A stretch of 64,000 nucleotides of DNA, from NCBI GenBank assembly GCA_947503285.1, contig CANNDD010000009.1, forward strand, positions 88,767 through 152,766, read 5' to 3'. Below the pieces are notes generated by a model. The model did no database searches. It was not told the origin of the DNA and worked only from the letters and a program-made list of their open reading frames with translations. Source of the stretch: an uncultured Croceitalea sp. GTDB lineage: Bacteria > Bacteroidota > Bacteroidia > Flavobacteriales > Flavobacteriaceae. A program made the position numbers and the translations under genes. Shown here piece after piece: positions 9,199-17,900 of this stretch. Each line of letters opens with the position of its first letter. The stretch's first letter is position 1.

Positions 9199-9893
9199 AT
9201 TTTTCAAACATAAAAGTAATTGGTTTTGATGCCGATGACACCCTTTGGGTGAATGAAACCTACTTTAGGGAAACCGAAGCGCGTTTTGCCGAGCTTTTAG
9301 AGCATTATGAAACCAAGAATAAGATAGATCAAGAGCTTTTTAAGGTAGAGATGAAGAATCTTGAACTGTATGGGTATGGTATCAAGGGGTTCATGCTTTC
9401 GATGGTAGAAGCTGCTCTGGATTTGTCCAATAAACAGGTAAGCGCTGATACGTTAGAAAAAATAGTGCAACTTGGTAAAGACATGATAACACATCCGGTT
9501 GAGGTTTTGGATGGTGTGGAAGCAGTTTTGGCGCAATTGGAAAAGAAATATCGATTGATCGTGTTGACAAAGGGTGATTTATTGGACCAAGAGCGAAAGC
9601 TTGAAAAATCAGGCCTATCCAATTATTTTCATCATGTAGAGGTTTTGAGTGATAAAAAAGAACGGAACTATAAAAACCTTTTGAATCATCTCGGGATAGC
9701 TGTCAATGAATTTTTAATGGTAGGGAATTCCCTGAAGTCAGATGTTATACCTATATTAAACATTGGTGCAAAAGCGGTGCATGTACCTTTTCACACGACT
9801 TGGGCACATGAAATGGTTTCAGACGAGGAGGAACAGGCCAACAATCATTTAAAATTATCCTCGATTAGGGATATTTTGAAGTATTTGAATTGA
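9189..9893 (+). CDS. HAD-superfamily phosphatase
   Basis: This 234-aa haloacid-dehalogenase-type hydrolase has the nucleophile motif FDADDTLW (residues 13-20), motif II VLTKGD in the middle, motif III Lys (ERNYKN) and motif [14 protein letters not shown]. It has a helical C1 cap and resembles YjjG-type nucleotidases. Its position inside a kdsB-kdnB run makes a Kdo-8-phosphate phosphatase (KdsC-like) role thinkable, but canonical KdsC is shorter and capless, so I regard it as a generic HAD phosphatase. Confidence 0.8.
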   Translation: MEIDFSNIKVIGFDADDTLWVNETYFRETEARFAELLEHYETKNKIDQELFKVEMKNLELYGYGIKGFMLSMVEAALDLSNKQVSADTLEKIVQLGKDMITHPVEVLDGVEAVLAQLEKKYRLIVLTKGDLLDQERKLEKSGLSNYFHHVEVLSDKKERNYKNLLNHLGIAVNEFLMVGNSLKSDVIPILNIGAKAVHVPFHTTWAHEMVSDEEEQANNHLKLSSIRDILKYLN

Positions 9894-9894
9894 G

Positions 9895-11022
9895 ATGGAG
9901 TTGAAGAATAGAACAGAAAAACAAAGCGCAACGCTGAACACAAAAAATAAATACAAGAACTTTCCCATGGTGCCCCGTGTGGTATTTGGTAGGGGTAGTT
10001 TTGACCAATTAGAGCAGATACTACTACCAAAAAGAAGAAATTCAGATGCACCATTTATCTATTTGGTCGATGATTTTTTTGAAGGAAAACAATTGGAGCA
10101 AAGGATTCCTTGGTTGTTCAATGATCAGGTCATATTCATATCGGCCGATGAGGAACCGAAAACGGGCCAAGTAGATGCCTTAGTTGAAAAAATCAACAAT
10201 GATTTTGATGAACTGCCTTCGGGAATAGTTGGTATTGGTGGTGGCACTTTGCTTGATTTAGCTAAAGCGGTCGCCATAATGATGGCGAACAAGGGTTCTT
10301 CTAAAGACTATCAAGGATGGGACCTAGTTACCAGACCGGCATTATACCATGTGGGCATTCCGACGATTAGTGGAACAGGGGCGGAAGTGTCTCGTACCGC
10401 AGTATTATTGGGTCCTGAAAAGAAGTTGGGTATCAATTCGGATTATACTACCTACGATCAAGTACTTTTAGATCCCGATCTATTGCGTACTGTACCCCAA
10501 GAACAATGGTTTTATACGGGTATGGATTGCTTTATCCATTGTGTGGAATCTTTAAAGGGTACCTATCTGAATGCCTTTAGCCAGAGTTATGGAGAAAAGG
10601 CGTTCGAATTATGTAAAGAGGTATTTCTCGGTGATTTATCACAAGATTCTGCGGAAGAAAAACTGATGATGGCTTCATGGCATGGCGGTATGAGCATCGC
10701 CTATTCACAAGTTGGCGTGGCGCATGCCATGAGTTATGGGCTGTCTTACCTGCTAGGTATTAGGCATGGTTTGGGCAATTGCTTGGTATTTCAACATTTA
10801 GGGGAATTTTACCCCGAAGGGGTGGCCCTATTTAAAACGATGTGCGAAAGGCACACTATCACTTTACCCAAGAACATCTGCGCCAATTTAAGCGAATCGG
10901 AAATGGACACCATGGTTGCCGTGGCCTATTCCATGGATGCCCTTTGGGAAAATGCATTGGGGAAAGATTGGAAAGAACTGATTTCGAAAGAAGGAATACG
11001 TGCCATCTATCGCAACATATAA
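9895..11022 (+). CDS. kdnB: Iron-containing alcohol dehydrogenase, probable Kdo 8-oxidase (KdnB-like)
   Basis: This 375-aa type III alcohol dehydrogenase has RVVFGRGSF near residue 28, GIGGGTLLDLAKAVA for NAD binding, and metal ligands in DCFIHCVE, HAMSYGL and RHGLGNCL. KdnB oxidises Kdo at C8 so that KdnA can aminate it to 8-amino-Kdo; this pathway is described in Shewanella. The assignment rests on the ADH fold plus linkage to kdsB; sequence alone does not exclude another substrate. It starts 1 nt after the HAD stop. A KdnA-type PLP aminotransferase is not in the window. Confidence 0.7.
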   Translation: MELKNRTEKQSATLNTKNKYKNFPMVPRVVFGRGSFDQLEQILLPKRRNSDAPFIYLVDDFFEGKQLEQRIPWLFNDQVIFISADEEPKTGQVDALVEKINNDFDELPSGIVGIGGGTLLDLAKAVAIMMANKGSSKDYQGWDLVTRPALYHVGIPTISGTGAEVSRTAVLLGPEKKLGINSDYTTYDQVLLDPDLLRTVPQEQWFYTGMDCFIHCVESLKGTYLNAFSQSYGEKAFELCKEVFLGDLSQDSAEEKLMMASWHGGMSIAYSQVGVAHAMSYGLSYLLGIRHGLGNCLVFQHLGEFYPEGVALFKTMCERHTITLPKNICANLSESEMDTMVAVAYSMDALWENALGKDWKELISKEGIRAIYRNI

Positions 11023-11057
11023 GATTCTTTTTTGAACAACTGTACTAAATCAAGAAC

Positions 11058-11606
11058 ATGATGCACCGTTTGGCCAAGTTCATCTATTTTAGGCTAATGG
11101 GCTGGAAATTGGTGGGTTCCTTTCCTGATTTGAACAAGTACTTGGTCATTGTGATTCCGCATACCCATTGGATGGATTTTATCATTGGTATTTTGGTTCG
11201 TGCCATTTCTAGGCAAGAAATCAACTATGTCGGTAAAAAGAGTTTGTTCAGACCCCCTTTTGGCTGGTTTTTTAGAATGACCGGTGGGGCACCCGTAGAC
11301 CGTGAGAAACATTCTAATATGGTAGAGAGTGTAGCCGGCATCTATCAAGAGCGAGAAGTGTTTCGGCTGTGTCTGGCCCCCGAGGGAACACGTAAGAAAG
11401 TAACGGCCTTAAAAACAGGCTTTTATTATATTGCGAAATCGGCCGAGGTACCCATCGTTATGGTCGCCTTTGATTTTGCTAAAAAAACCGTTACTATCGC
11501 AGAACCCCTATATGTTACGGATAACATTAATTTGGATTTCAGAAAAATCAGGACCTTTTTTAAAGGCGTAAAAGGGAAAATCGCTGTAAATAGTTTTGGG
11601 GATTGA
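11058..11606 (+). CDS. 1-acyl-glycerol-3-phosphate acyltransferase-like (PlsC family)
   Basis: This 182-aa acyltransferase has the catalytic HX4D motif HTHWMD at residues 35-40 and PEGTR at 108-112, the acceptor-binding motif. It is short for PlsC and lacks a clear N-terminal membrane helix, as in the short PlsC-like enzymes of Bacteroidota. The exact acceptor is unknown. It lies 35 nt after kdnB in the same direction and probably closes the envelope-lipid run. Confidence 0.82.
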   Translation: MMHRLAKFIYFRLMGWKLVGSFPDLNKYLVIVIPHTHWMDFIIGILVRAISRQEINYVGKKSLFRPPFGWFFRMTGGAPVDREKHSNMVESVAGIYQEREVFRLCLAPEGTRKKVTALKTGFYYIAKSAEVPIVMVAFDFAKKTVTIAEPLYVTDNINLDFRKIRTFFKGVKGKIAVNSFGD

Positions 11607-11620
11607 CCCCAAGGGTCACA

Positions 11621-12115
11621 TTAAAATTTCTTCAAGATTTTCTCCTCGGCGTTTTTTGGTTTTTGCGAATTACCGGGAAATATGAGATTGGTACTGGAAT
11701 AAGTGCTTCCAAAGGTGATTGCAGCCGTATGAACCTGATTGATAGCATCGATTAGTTGCCCTTCTGATAACTCTTTGAGCGGATGGATAAAAACGGACCA
11801 AACGATTTCATCGCTTAGCGCATATTTCACATCCAAAGCAGAGTGAAAATTGGCAACTAATGAATTTAACAACTGTTCCTCCTCGAGTTTTTCAAGTGCT
11901 ACAATGGGGGAGATGATGCGCATGCGGTTCGCATTTTCATCAAAAATACAAACAAGCATCGCCTCTTTGAATACAAACTGAACGGAGTTTCCTTTAACAT
12001 CAACGGTATCTGCTTGCTTTTCGATGATTTCGATGAGCCCTGCAGCGGTCATATTTTGGGAACTAGCATTAAGGCTAAAAAGAATGCTTAAGACTATGAA
12101 AAAAAGGGTGCGCAT
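11621..12115 (-). CDS. Secreted protein of unknown function
   Basis: The start was placed at the ATG at 12115 (MRTLFFIVLSILFSLNASSQ), giving a signal peptide with an ASSQ-type cleavage region and a 164-aa precursor. The mature part alternates helices and strands and has no motif I recognise; its size and pattern resemble small chaperone-like (T3SC/YbjN-type) folds, which is only an impression. It is convergent with the acyltransferase gene. Confidence 0.6.
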   Translation of the reverse strand: MRTLFFIVLSILFSLNASSQNMTAAGLIEIIEKQADTVDVKGNSVQFVFKEAMLVCIFDENANRMRIISPIVALEKLEEEQLLNSLVANFHSALDVKYALSDEIVWSVFIHPLKELSEGQLIDAINQVHTAAITFGSTYSSTNLIFPGNSQKPKNAEEKILKKF

Positions 12116-12356
12116 GATGGAATTTTTTAGTAAGTCGATCAAATGGTACAATCTTTACAAGAAGGATTGAAAATTGATGGGAACAGCCTGTACACTTTTG
12201 AAATCTAGTATATCACTCGATTTATCGAGATTTAAAAAACAAAAACAAAGATTCATACCATTGTCCCATATTTTCTTCCCTTATCAAAGACTGGTTGTAG
12301 TGAGGGTGTTTTTTATGTCATATTAAAAACAAAGACTTTAGCGGTATTTTTGATAA

Positions 12357-12396
12357 GCCCCCATGCTACCGCCAGTTTGCAACTGGTGGCCACAAC
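12357..12396 (+). repeat. REP-like palindrome, copy 1
   Basis: The core CAGTTTGCAACTG forms a hairpin (AGTT/AACT with flanking CC/GG), preceded by GCTACCGC and followed by TGGCCA. It lies 18 nt after the stop of the REP-associated transposase gene and is an inverted copy of the element at 13033-13072. Confidence 0.8.
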
Positions 12397-12413
12397 AGTA
12401 AATGAACAGATAG

Positions 12414-12971
12414 CTAACTCAAAAAACCAATATCATCTATTTCCAAAACCGTATGATCTTCGGCAAAGTTCCTGGCACTGCTATACTTCCGTTGTGTTGG
12501 TTCAGTAACAAAACCGTATTCTACTGGGTTATTGTGAATATATTCCAGTTTTTGTTTTATGACCTTTGTACTCCACAGTTCGATAGGTTTGTTATGATGT
12601 TGCCAAAATTGATACTTTGAAACATTGCCTTTCTTTTTACCGGCTTTTTCGAACATCCACATTAACAATTCCTTCCTGCTCTCCTGTTGATTGTTTTGAA
12701 TCGCCTTCAAGATTTTCTTTGAAGTATATTTTTTAAAATCGCGCAAAACTCCCGACGGATCTTCATTGGCTGACCGAAATATAAAATGGATATGGCTTGG
12801 CATAAAACAATAGGCGTAGACCTCCATACCTTTTTCTTTTCTGCAATAGTTCAGACTTTCTTCAAGGATACCCAAATATACTTGTCTTGTAAAGACATCT
12901 ATCCAATATACCGTTGCGAAAGAAACAAAATAAGCTCCTACTTTGTTATGAAACCTGTAATTTCTGCTCAT
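12414..12971 (-). CDS. REP-associated tyrosine transposase (RAYT, Y1_Tnp/HUH family)
   Basis: This is a single-strand HUH-type transposase relative that acts on REP palindromes. The HUH motif is HIH at residues 60-62 within FMPSHIHFIF, and the catalytic Tyr is most likely Y144 of KLEYIHNNPV. The ATG at 12971 (MSRNYRFH) is preferred to the TTG 6 nt upstream. The length of 185 aa is typical of Bacteroidota RAYTs. The gene is bracketed by inverted REP-like palindromes 18 nt downstream and about 60 nt upstream. Confidence 0.9.
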   Translation of the reverse strand: MSRNYRFHNKVGAYFVSFATVYWIDVFTRQVYLGILEESLNYCRKEKGMEVYAYCFMPSHIHFIFRSANEDPSGVLRDFKKYTSKKILKAIQNNQQESRKELLMWMFEKAGKKKGNVSKYQFWQHHNKPIELWSTKVIKQKLEYIHNNPVEYGFVTEPTQRKYSSARNFAEDHTVLEIDDIGFLS

Positions 12972-13032
12972 AGTCAAAAATACAAAAGCATAGGATTTAA
13001 GTTATGGCTTCTCTAAGTTCTTACCTATATGT

Positions 13033-13072
13033 CCATGCTGGCCACGAGTTGCAAACTCGCGGTAGCTGGGGG
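13033..13072 (-). repeat. REP-like palindrome, copy 2 (inverted)
   Basis: Reading the minus strand, CCCCCAGCTACCGCGAGTTT then GCAACTCGTGGCCA matches copy 1 closely. Compensating changes preserve the stem (CGAGTT/AACTCG here against CCAGTT/AACTGG in copy 1), which supports selection on the hairpin. It is 62 nt upstream of the RAYT start codon. Confidence 0.8.
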
Positions 13073-13146
13073 TATCTACAGGACACAAAGTAATACAAGC
13101 TTGAAATAGCTGAAAATTTAGAATCTTTTTATAGGGCTTTAAGTAA

Positions 13147-13172
13147 AAACCACAACATTTCTGCTGTGGTTT
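13147..13172. terminator. Hairpin with T-rich flank, terminator-like
   Basis: AAACCACA (13147-13154) pairs with TGTGGTTT (13165-13172), then CTCCCTTTTTA. It lies in the gene-free 12972-13370 stretch, which otherwise holds REP copies 2 and 3 and no credible coding frame. Confidence 0.4.
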
Positions 13173-13317
13173 CTCCCTTTTTACTTCTTACTCTGGCTCG
13201 CCACTGATCAAAGACTAGCGGTAGCGGTGAGGCTTCGTATTTCAAAAGAACTTACAAAATTAACTCGCATAAAAAAACTATAGCTTTTAAACTGTAGCTT
13301 CTTTGTATTTCTGACTC

Positions 13318-13354
13318 TTACCGCTACCAGTTGCAAACTGGCAGTAGCGCTCAC
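13318..13354 (-). repeat. REP-like palindrome, copy 3, at the break of an HTH gene
   Basis: CCAGTTGCAAACTGG with GTAGCG on one flank and CCGCTA on the other matches the core of copies 1 and 2, in the same orientation as copy 2. It directly abuts the truncated 5' end of the HTH gene that follows. Confidence 0.7.
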
Positions 13355-13370
13355 TCTTGCGGGAGCGGGG

Positions 13371-13670
13371 GACAGGAACATCTCCCGTGAGGACTTGGCC
13401 AAGCAGATAGGCACTTCCGCCGCCATCATCGGCCGTTATGAGCGCAACGAGCGCACACCGTCCATAGACATTGCCAAGAACATCGCACAGGCATTGAACG
13501 TTTCCCTTGATTTCTTGGCGGGCGATACCTCGGTTCTTGTCAAGGACAAAGAGGTGTTGCAAAGGATTGAGGATATTTCCAACCTGTCGGAGGAACGTAA
13601 AAAGTACATCTTTGACTTTATCGATATGTGCCTTAGGGATTATAAGGCCAAGAAGGCGTACGCTTCTTAA
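13371..13670 (+). pseudogene. 5'-truncated XRE-family HTH regulator
   Basis: The frame reads RNISREDLAKQIGTSAA, then GRYERNERTPSIDIAK and a normal C-terminal tail, that is, helix 2 onward of an XRE HTH domain. The expected first ~15 residues, including the start and helix 1, are missing and are replaced upstream by REP copy 3. The only in-frame start is TTG at 13395, inside the HTH, which would give a protein lacking helix 1. Base composition is clearly more GC-rich than the surroundings, suggesting a foreign origin. Most likely a remnant. Confidence 0.7.
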
Positions 13671-13677
13671 AGCAAAA

Positions 13678-13701
13678 AGCCACAGCTTTTAAACTGTGGC
13701 T
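13678..13701. terminator. Perfect 8-bp hairpin after HTH remnant
   Basis: AGCCACAG (13678-13685), loop CTTTTAAA, CTGTGGCT (13694-13701). A degenerate copy with the same loop lies at about 13278-13299, on the other side of the HTH remnant. It may act as a terminator or be a small repeat family. Confidence 0.4.
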
Positions 13702-13740
13702 AGTATCTTGGGCTATATCACCTATTAATCTGAGGTACCA

Positions 13741-14316
13741 TCATCCTTTAGGGATATGAAATTGAGTTACTTTAAGCAAAGTCATATACATCACTGGAAT
13801 CCTAAAAGCCAGATAGTTAAAACTTTCAGATGGTGTAGCTGCAAAAAGTTTATCTACACTTTCTTTATCACCATAACTGGTTTCCAATACATTCCGCATG
13901 ATTTCCAATTGTTGTGATAAAACATCATTTTTTTCTTTCTCCAGAATAAGCGATGGGCAATACAGCAAAACAAAATCTGGGTTGAATACAATCTTCGTAT
14001 CAAGATATTGATCATGATTATAAACATGGTCATAAATGTCCTTATATTTCCCTGGACTTGCTATGACATCGTCAACAAACCTTCTGTAATCCTGTTTTGA
14101 GGAAGAAAAAATATACCCTTTGGTTAAAAGATATTTTTCAAAATTGCTAAAAGTATCTACCGTATATTGATTTATAGGGTAACCAAACAATTCTCTTTTC
14201 GGTTTCACACCTTCATCTATACAATTGACTATCTTCTCTGATACCGAAGCCTCATTAACTTTGCATGAAGTGATAATTGTTCCTGTAAAAATTGTAATAA
14301 AAATTATTTTTCTCAT
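13741..14316 (-). CDS. Lipoprotein of unknown function, candidate immunity protein
   Basis: This 191-aa precursor has an N-terminal signal IIFITIFTGTIITSC ending in a lipobox-like TSC with Cys18. The mature domain has no motif I recognise. Its ATG overlaps (ATGA) the stop of a short toxin-tail-like frame (14313-14513), which sits behind the RHS toxin gene and its own small lipoprotein. This arrangement suggests a displaced toxin/immunity pair. The immunity role is inference from position only. Confidence 0.55.
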   Translation of the reverse strand: MRKIIFITIFTGTIITSCKVNEASVSEKIVNCIDEGVKPKRELFGYPINQYTVDTFSNFEKYLLTKGYIFSSSKQDYRRFVDDVIASPGKYKDIYDHVYNHDQYLDTKIVFNPDFVLLYCPSLILEKEKNDVLSQQLEIMRNVLETSYGDKESVDKLFAATPSESFNYLAFRIPVMYMTLLKVTQFHIPKG

Positions 14317-14513
14317 TGTTGCCTTCTATCAAGTCTTCTATTAAGTAAAGGTCCATAGTCACCCAAAGCACCTACTTCACTGGGTGCACTAGGACGATTA
14401 AATCCGTTTCTATCCTTAAAGGTTCTAAATTGAAAGAGCGTAGTAGGCTTCGTGTTACTCAAAAAGTTGAACTGTTTCTTTGCTTTGTAATCTTTATGGT
14501 CTGCGCCTTTACG
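14313..14513 (-). pseudogene. Orphan C-terminal fragment, possibly of a displaced RHS toxin
   Basis: After the stop of the upstream lipoprotein gene there is an open 66-codon frame with no start codon. It begins RKGADHKDYKAKKQF and ends NRRLDRRQQ, with its TGA overlapping the ATG of the next lipoprotein. The residue composition looks protein-like (Phe-, Asn- and Arg-rich, with a clear GALGDYGPLL segment). Orphan toxin C-termini of this kind are known downstream of contact-dependent toxin genes. No homologue is recognised by eye. Confidence 0.45.
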
Positions 14514-14519
14514 TTATAA

Positions 14520-14990
14520 TTATTGCTGGGTAAGTTCGACTTGAACCGCTTTATCGTTAACCTCTCTAAGGATAAAATCTGTTTTTTTTACTTCAAACCT
14601 ATTGCTTTTCAATCTTGCAAAAGAAAATTGTTCTCTCTTAATAGGCAAACATTTCTTTATGTTGCCCTTCTCCATGGAAATAATGAGATAAACACCTTCG
14701 GCTACATCAATATAATCACTATTTACTCTCTCTTCATAATAGAATGTCTCGGAGAAACCATCTATTTCTTCTTTTATATTGACCAAGGGATAATACGGAG
14801 GAAAAATATAAAATACATCATCTCCTTTAAATAATTTGTCAGCCGAAACCGATTCTTCCATTGAGTTTAATAACTCATTCTTAAAGGATTTCTCATCTTC
14901 TATATTTCTATTAAAACTTTTTTTATTGGTACAGTTAACTGCCAACAAAAGTATTATCATCAGTTTTATCTTTTTAATTATCATCGTCAT
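14520..14990 (-). CDS. Small lipoprotein, candidate immunity protein of the RHS toxin
   Basis: The start was set at ATG 14990 (MTMIIKKIK), which overlaps the RHS 3' end by 17 nt; ATG 14984 is equally possible. The signal KLMIILLLAVNC ends in a lipobox-like VNC, so the mature protein is probably membrane-anchored. The mature part (about 135 aa) is acidic and rich in Glu/Lys. The overlapping start behind a toxin-bearing RHS gene is the classical position of an immunity gene; a lipoprotein would fit protection of the periplasm or outer membrane. Function is inferred. Confidence 0.6.
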   Translation of the reverse strand: MTMIIKKIKLMIILLLAVNCTNKKSFNRNIEDEKSFKNELLNSMEESVSADKLFKGDDVFYIFPPYYPLVNIKEEIDGFSETFYYEERVNSDYIDVAEGVYLIISMEKGNIKKCLPIKREQFSFARLKSNRFEVKKTDFILREVNDKAVQVELTQQ

Positions 14991-17900
14991 ATCCGTCTGT
15001 ATCACCATCTTCATATAGTTGTTCCGTTTTATTTTTAGCCTTTTCAGTTCTATTTTGTTTTAAAGAAGATTCTTCTAGTTTCCCTGTATTTGGATTAATT
15101 ACCATAAGTTCTCCGTTAGCAATCATGTCAATTATCAAAAGCATTAGTTCTTTTGGGTCTGCATCAGGATTGTCAAGTCCAAGTTGTATACCAACTTCAT
15201 TGTTGAATAAATCCATTGCTCTTTGATTTTCTCCAAAATCATTGCCTTCTTCATGAGCTTGGCCTATACCTCTTGCAAATTCTTCTCCTGAAGTTTGGGT
15301 ATTCAATGCCGACCACAATGCATGTCTTGCCGCATCAACACCATCATTATTATTTGGATTATTTATATCCGTTGGCACCCCAGAGTTAGAAGCAAATCGA
15401 CTTGCAATTTTATCATTATTACGAGCCTTGAAAGAAACCATTTCATTTCTTCCAATAAATTTCGCTTCAGCAACCGACAAGTTTCCATTTGCAACCTCAT
15501 TTTGTAGACGGCTGTTCACAAAAACGTTACTAGAAAATGCACTTCTATTTTTATTTTTTTCTGTGGCCAAACTTATTCTAACCGGTTCTAAACCTTCCAA
15601 TTCGACTGCATCTATCAGTCTATTTCCACTAAAAACATAGGGCCCCCAATCCATATAATCTTCGGTTAGCGGATCCACTTGCCAGAACCTTCCAATTGCA
15701 GGGTCGCTCACACGGTACCGCCACTCATGGGTGTTAAGCCCCAAGTCTTCAGTGAATTCCTGATCTTGATAGGTCTTCAGATCGTTTTTTACGCCATTGA
15801 GAGCGGAATTGTATCCCTTATGCTCCAATCCAAAGGGGAAATAATTCTGCTCCCTTCGTATCTCGTTTGATGGGTCGATGTTCCCATCCGAATTGTCATC
15901 CGCAAAAGTAATCCGCACATTGTTCTGATGGTCTTTTAAATAGTACACGTACTGCCATGAACTACTATTGGGTTCGATAAAACCTTCTGGATGACTTATC
16001 TGTTTAAGAGTTCCACCCTCGTACACGAAATTACCTGCGTAATCCGTGGTCGTGCCATTACTGTTCATCTTCCTGACCTTAGCTCCTGTGGCATCGTAGA
16101 TATAATCCAACGTACCTGCATTTGAACCCGTTACCGTTACCTTGGTCGGCATGTTCAGGTGGTTGTACTCCACAGAGGTTATCTTCTTGTTATCATCACG
16201 TACCATGTTCCCGTTCTGGTCAAATTGATACTCAGTGGCGTTCTCTGCTCCCTCAATAAAGCCCGTTACCGCACTTGCCGCCGTCGCATCATCAATAGAT
16301 TTCAACTGGTTGCCCGTGTATTGATAGGTAAGATCATCCATTAGGCCAAAGGTCGATGCGTTCATGTTCCTGTGGCCGTTCCTTTTTAATTTGGTGATAT
16401 TTCCCCCCAGATCGTATTGTACGTCCAAAAGACTGTACCTCTGATCGGCGGTGTTGTCGATGGCGGAAACAATCCTGTCCATCGCATCATGGCTGTATCT
16501 GTACCATCGCAACTGGTTGTCGTTGGCCGTTTTCCATTCCGTCTCCGCAATGTTCCCATTGTAGAGCGCGGTGCCTCCGTGGGTCGGATTGTTATAATTT
16601 ATGCTAAACGCAAAGAGGTCGTTCCCAAGATTAGAGGGATCGTTAATGGATTTGATCCATCCCCTTACATTATAATTGTAATCTACCGTTTGTAAGCCGG
16701 TAGTATTCACATAGCTGTTACTTGGGGTACCGCCGACTATTTTGGCCTGCAATTGCCCCAGTTCGTCGTAATCGTTATAAACGATGAGTTCGCTACCCGT
16801 ATTGCCACTGCCCCCGGTTGCATTGGGGTCAACACGAAGGGTCGCGGTGCCACTGATGGTAGTAACCGGGCGGGTCGTGATGCTGTTGGTTGCGACACGT
16901 TCGTTGGTCACGGTCTCATTTTCAATGAATATATCTGCCGGTACACCGTTTGTGGGGCAACTGTCGCCCAAACTCCCGTCACCGATACATTGGGTCTGGG
17001 CCAACAAACGTCCTATATGGTCATAGGTAAAGTTGTCAATGGTGACGATAGTGTTTCCATCTCGGGTATGGGTCGTTTTTACCTTGGTGGGCCTGCCTAT
17101 AAAATCCAATTGTGATGCTACAATATCCACCGTATTAAGATAATCATTTTTACTATGGGAGTAAATGGGCCGTGCCTTATCGTCATAATAAACAGCAGTC
17201 GTGATAAAATCGTTGGTACCCAAGACCTTCACGAGGTTCACCGTTGAAAGGCCCTGCACCTTTGTGGTACTGGCCAAACCAAATGCACTAGCGGTCACGG
17301 GCATACCATCACGTACCGTATTGTACGTATCGTAATAATTAACGGTATGCAATTCTTTATAGCCGCTGGCGGGGTAGCCATCATTAGAGTAATATACATT
17401 GGTATTGTCGATGACCACAAAAGAATCGTCTCGGGCATCTACCCAAGTTTGCACCACGCTGTTGTTCACATCATTTTGCAAACCTATACGTGATCCATTG
17501 TTTTCGAGCATGCCCGTATAAGCGACCCTGCCAAAAGGGTCGTATTTGGTAAAGAGCCATTCATCGCTAGTGAGATTGGTATTGTTCACTGCACGCATAT
17601 TGGCATCTTGGGTCAATATGGGCTGATCCAAACTATTGTAAACGATATATTCTTCCCCTTTACCCGGCAGTTGTTTAACGACCAAACGGTTACGGTTGTC
17701 ATAGGTGTATTGGTAGCATAGCGCCGCCAACTCTTCAGTAGATACACCATCATCAATATCGACTTTTGGGGGCAATACATAGGTAAGGTTGCCATAGTCA
17801 TCATAAACGTAATAGGTATCGTGGGGCACCTCAGATGCACCATCCATATCGGCATAGGTGCGTTTTAAGACCACTTGCCCGTTTTTATCCGTAAACTCTT

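Noticed and set aside
13287..13562. 91-aa minus-strand frame across the HTH remnant
   Set aside because: Overlaps a recognisable HTH frame on the plus strand; composition shows no protein family.
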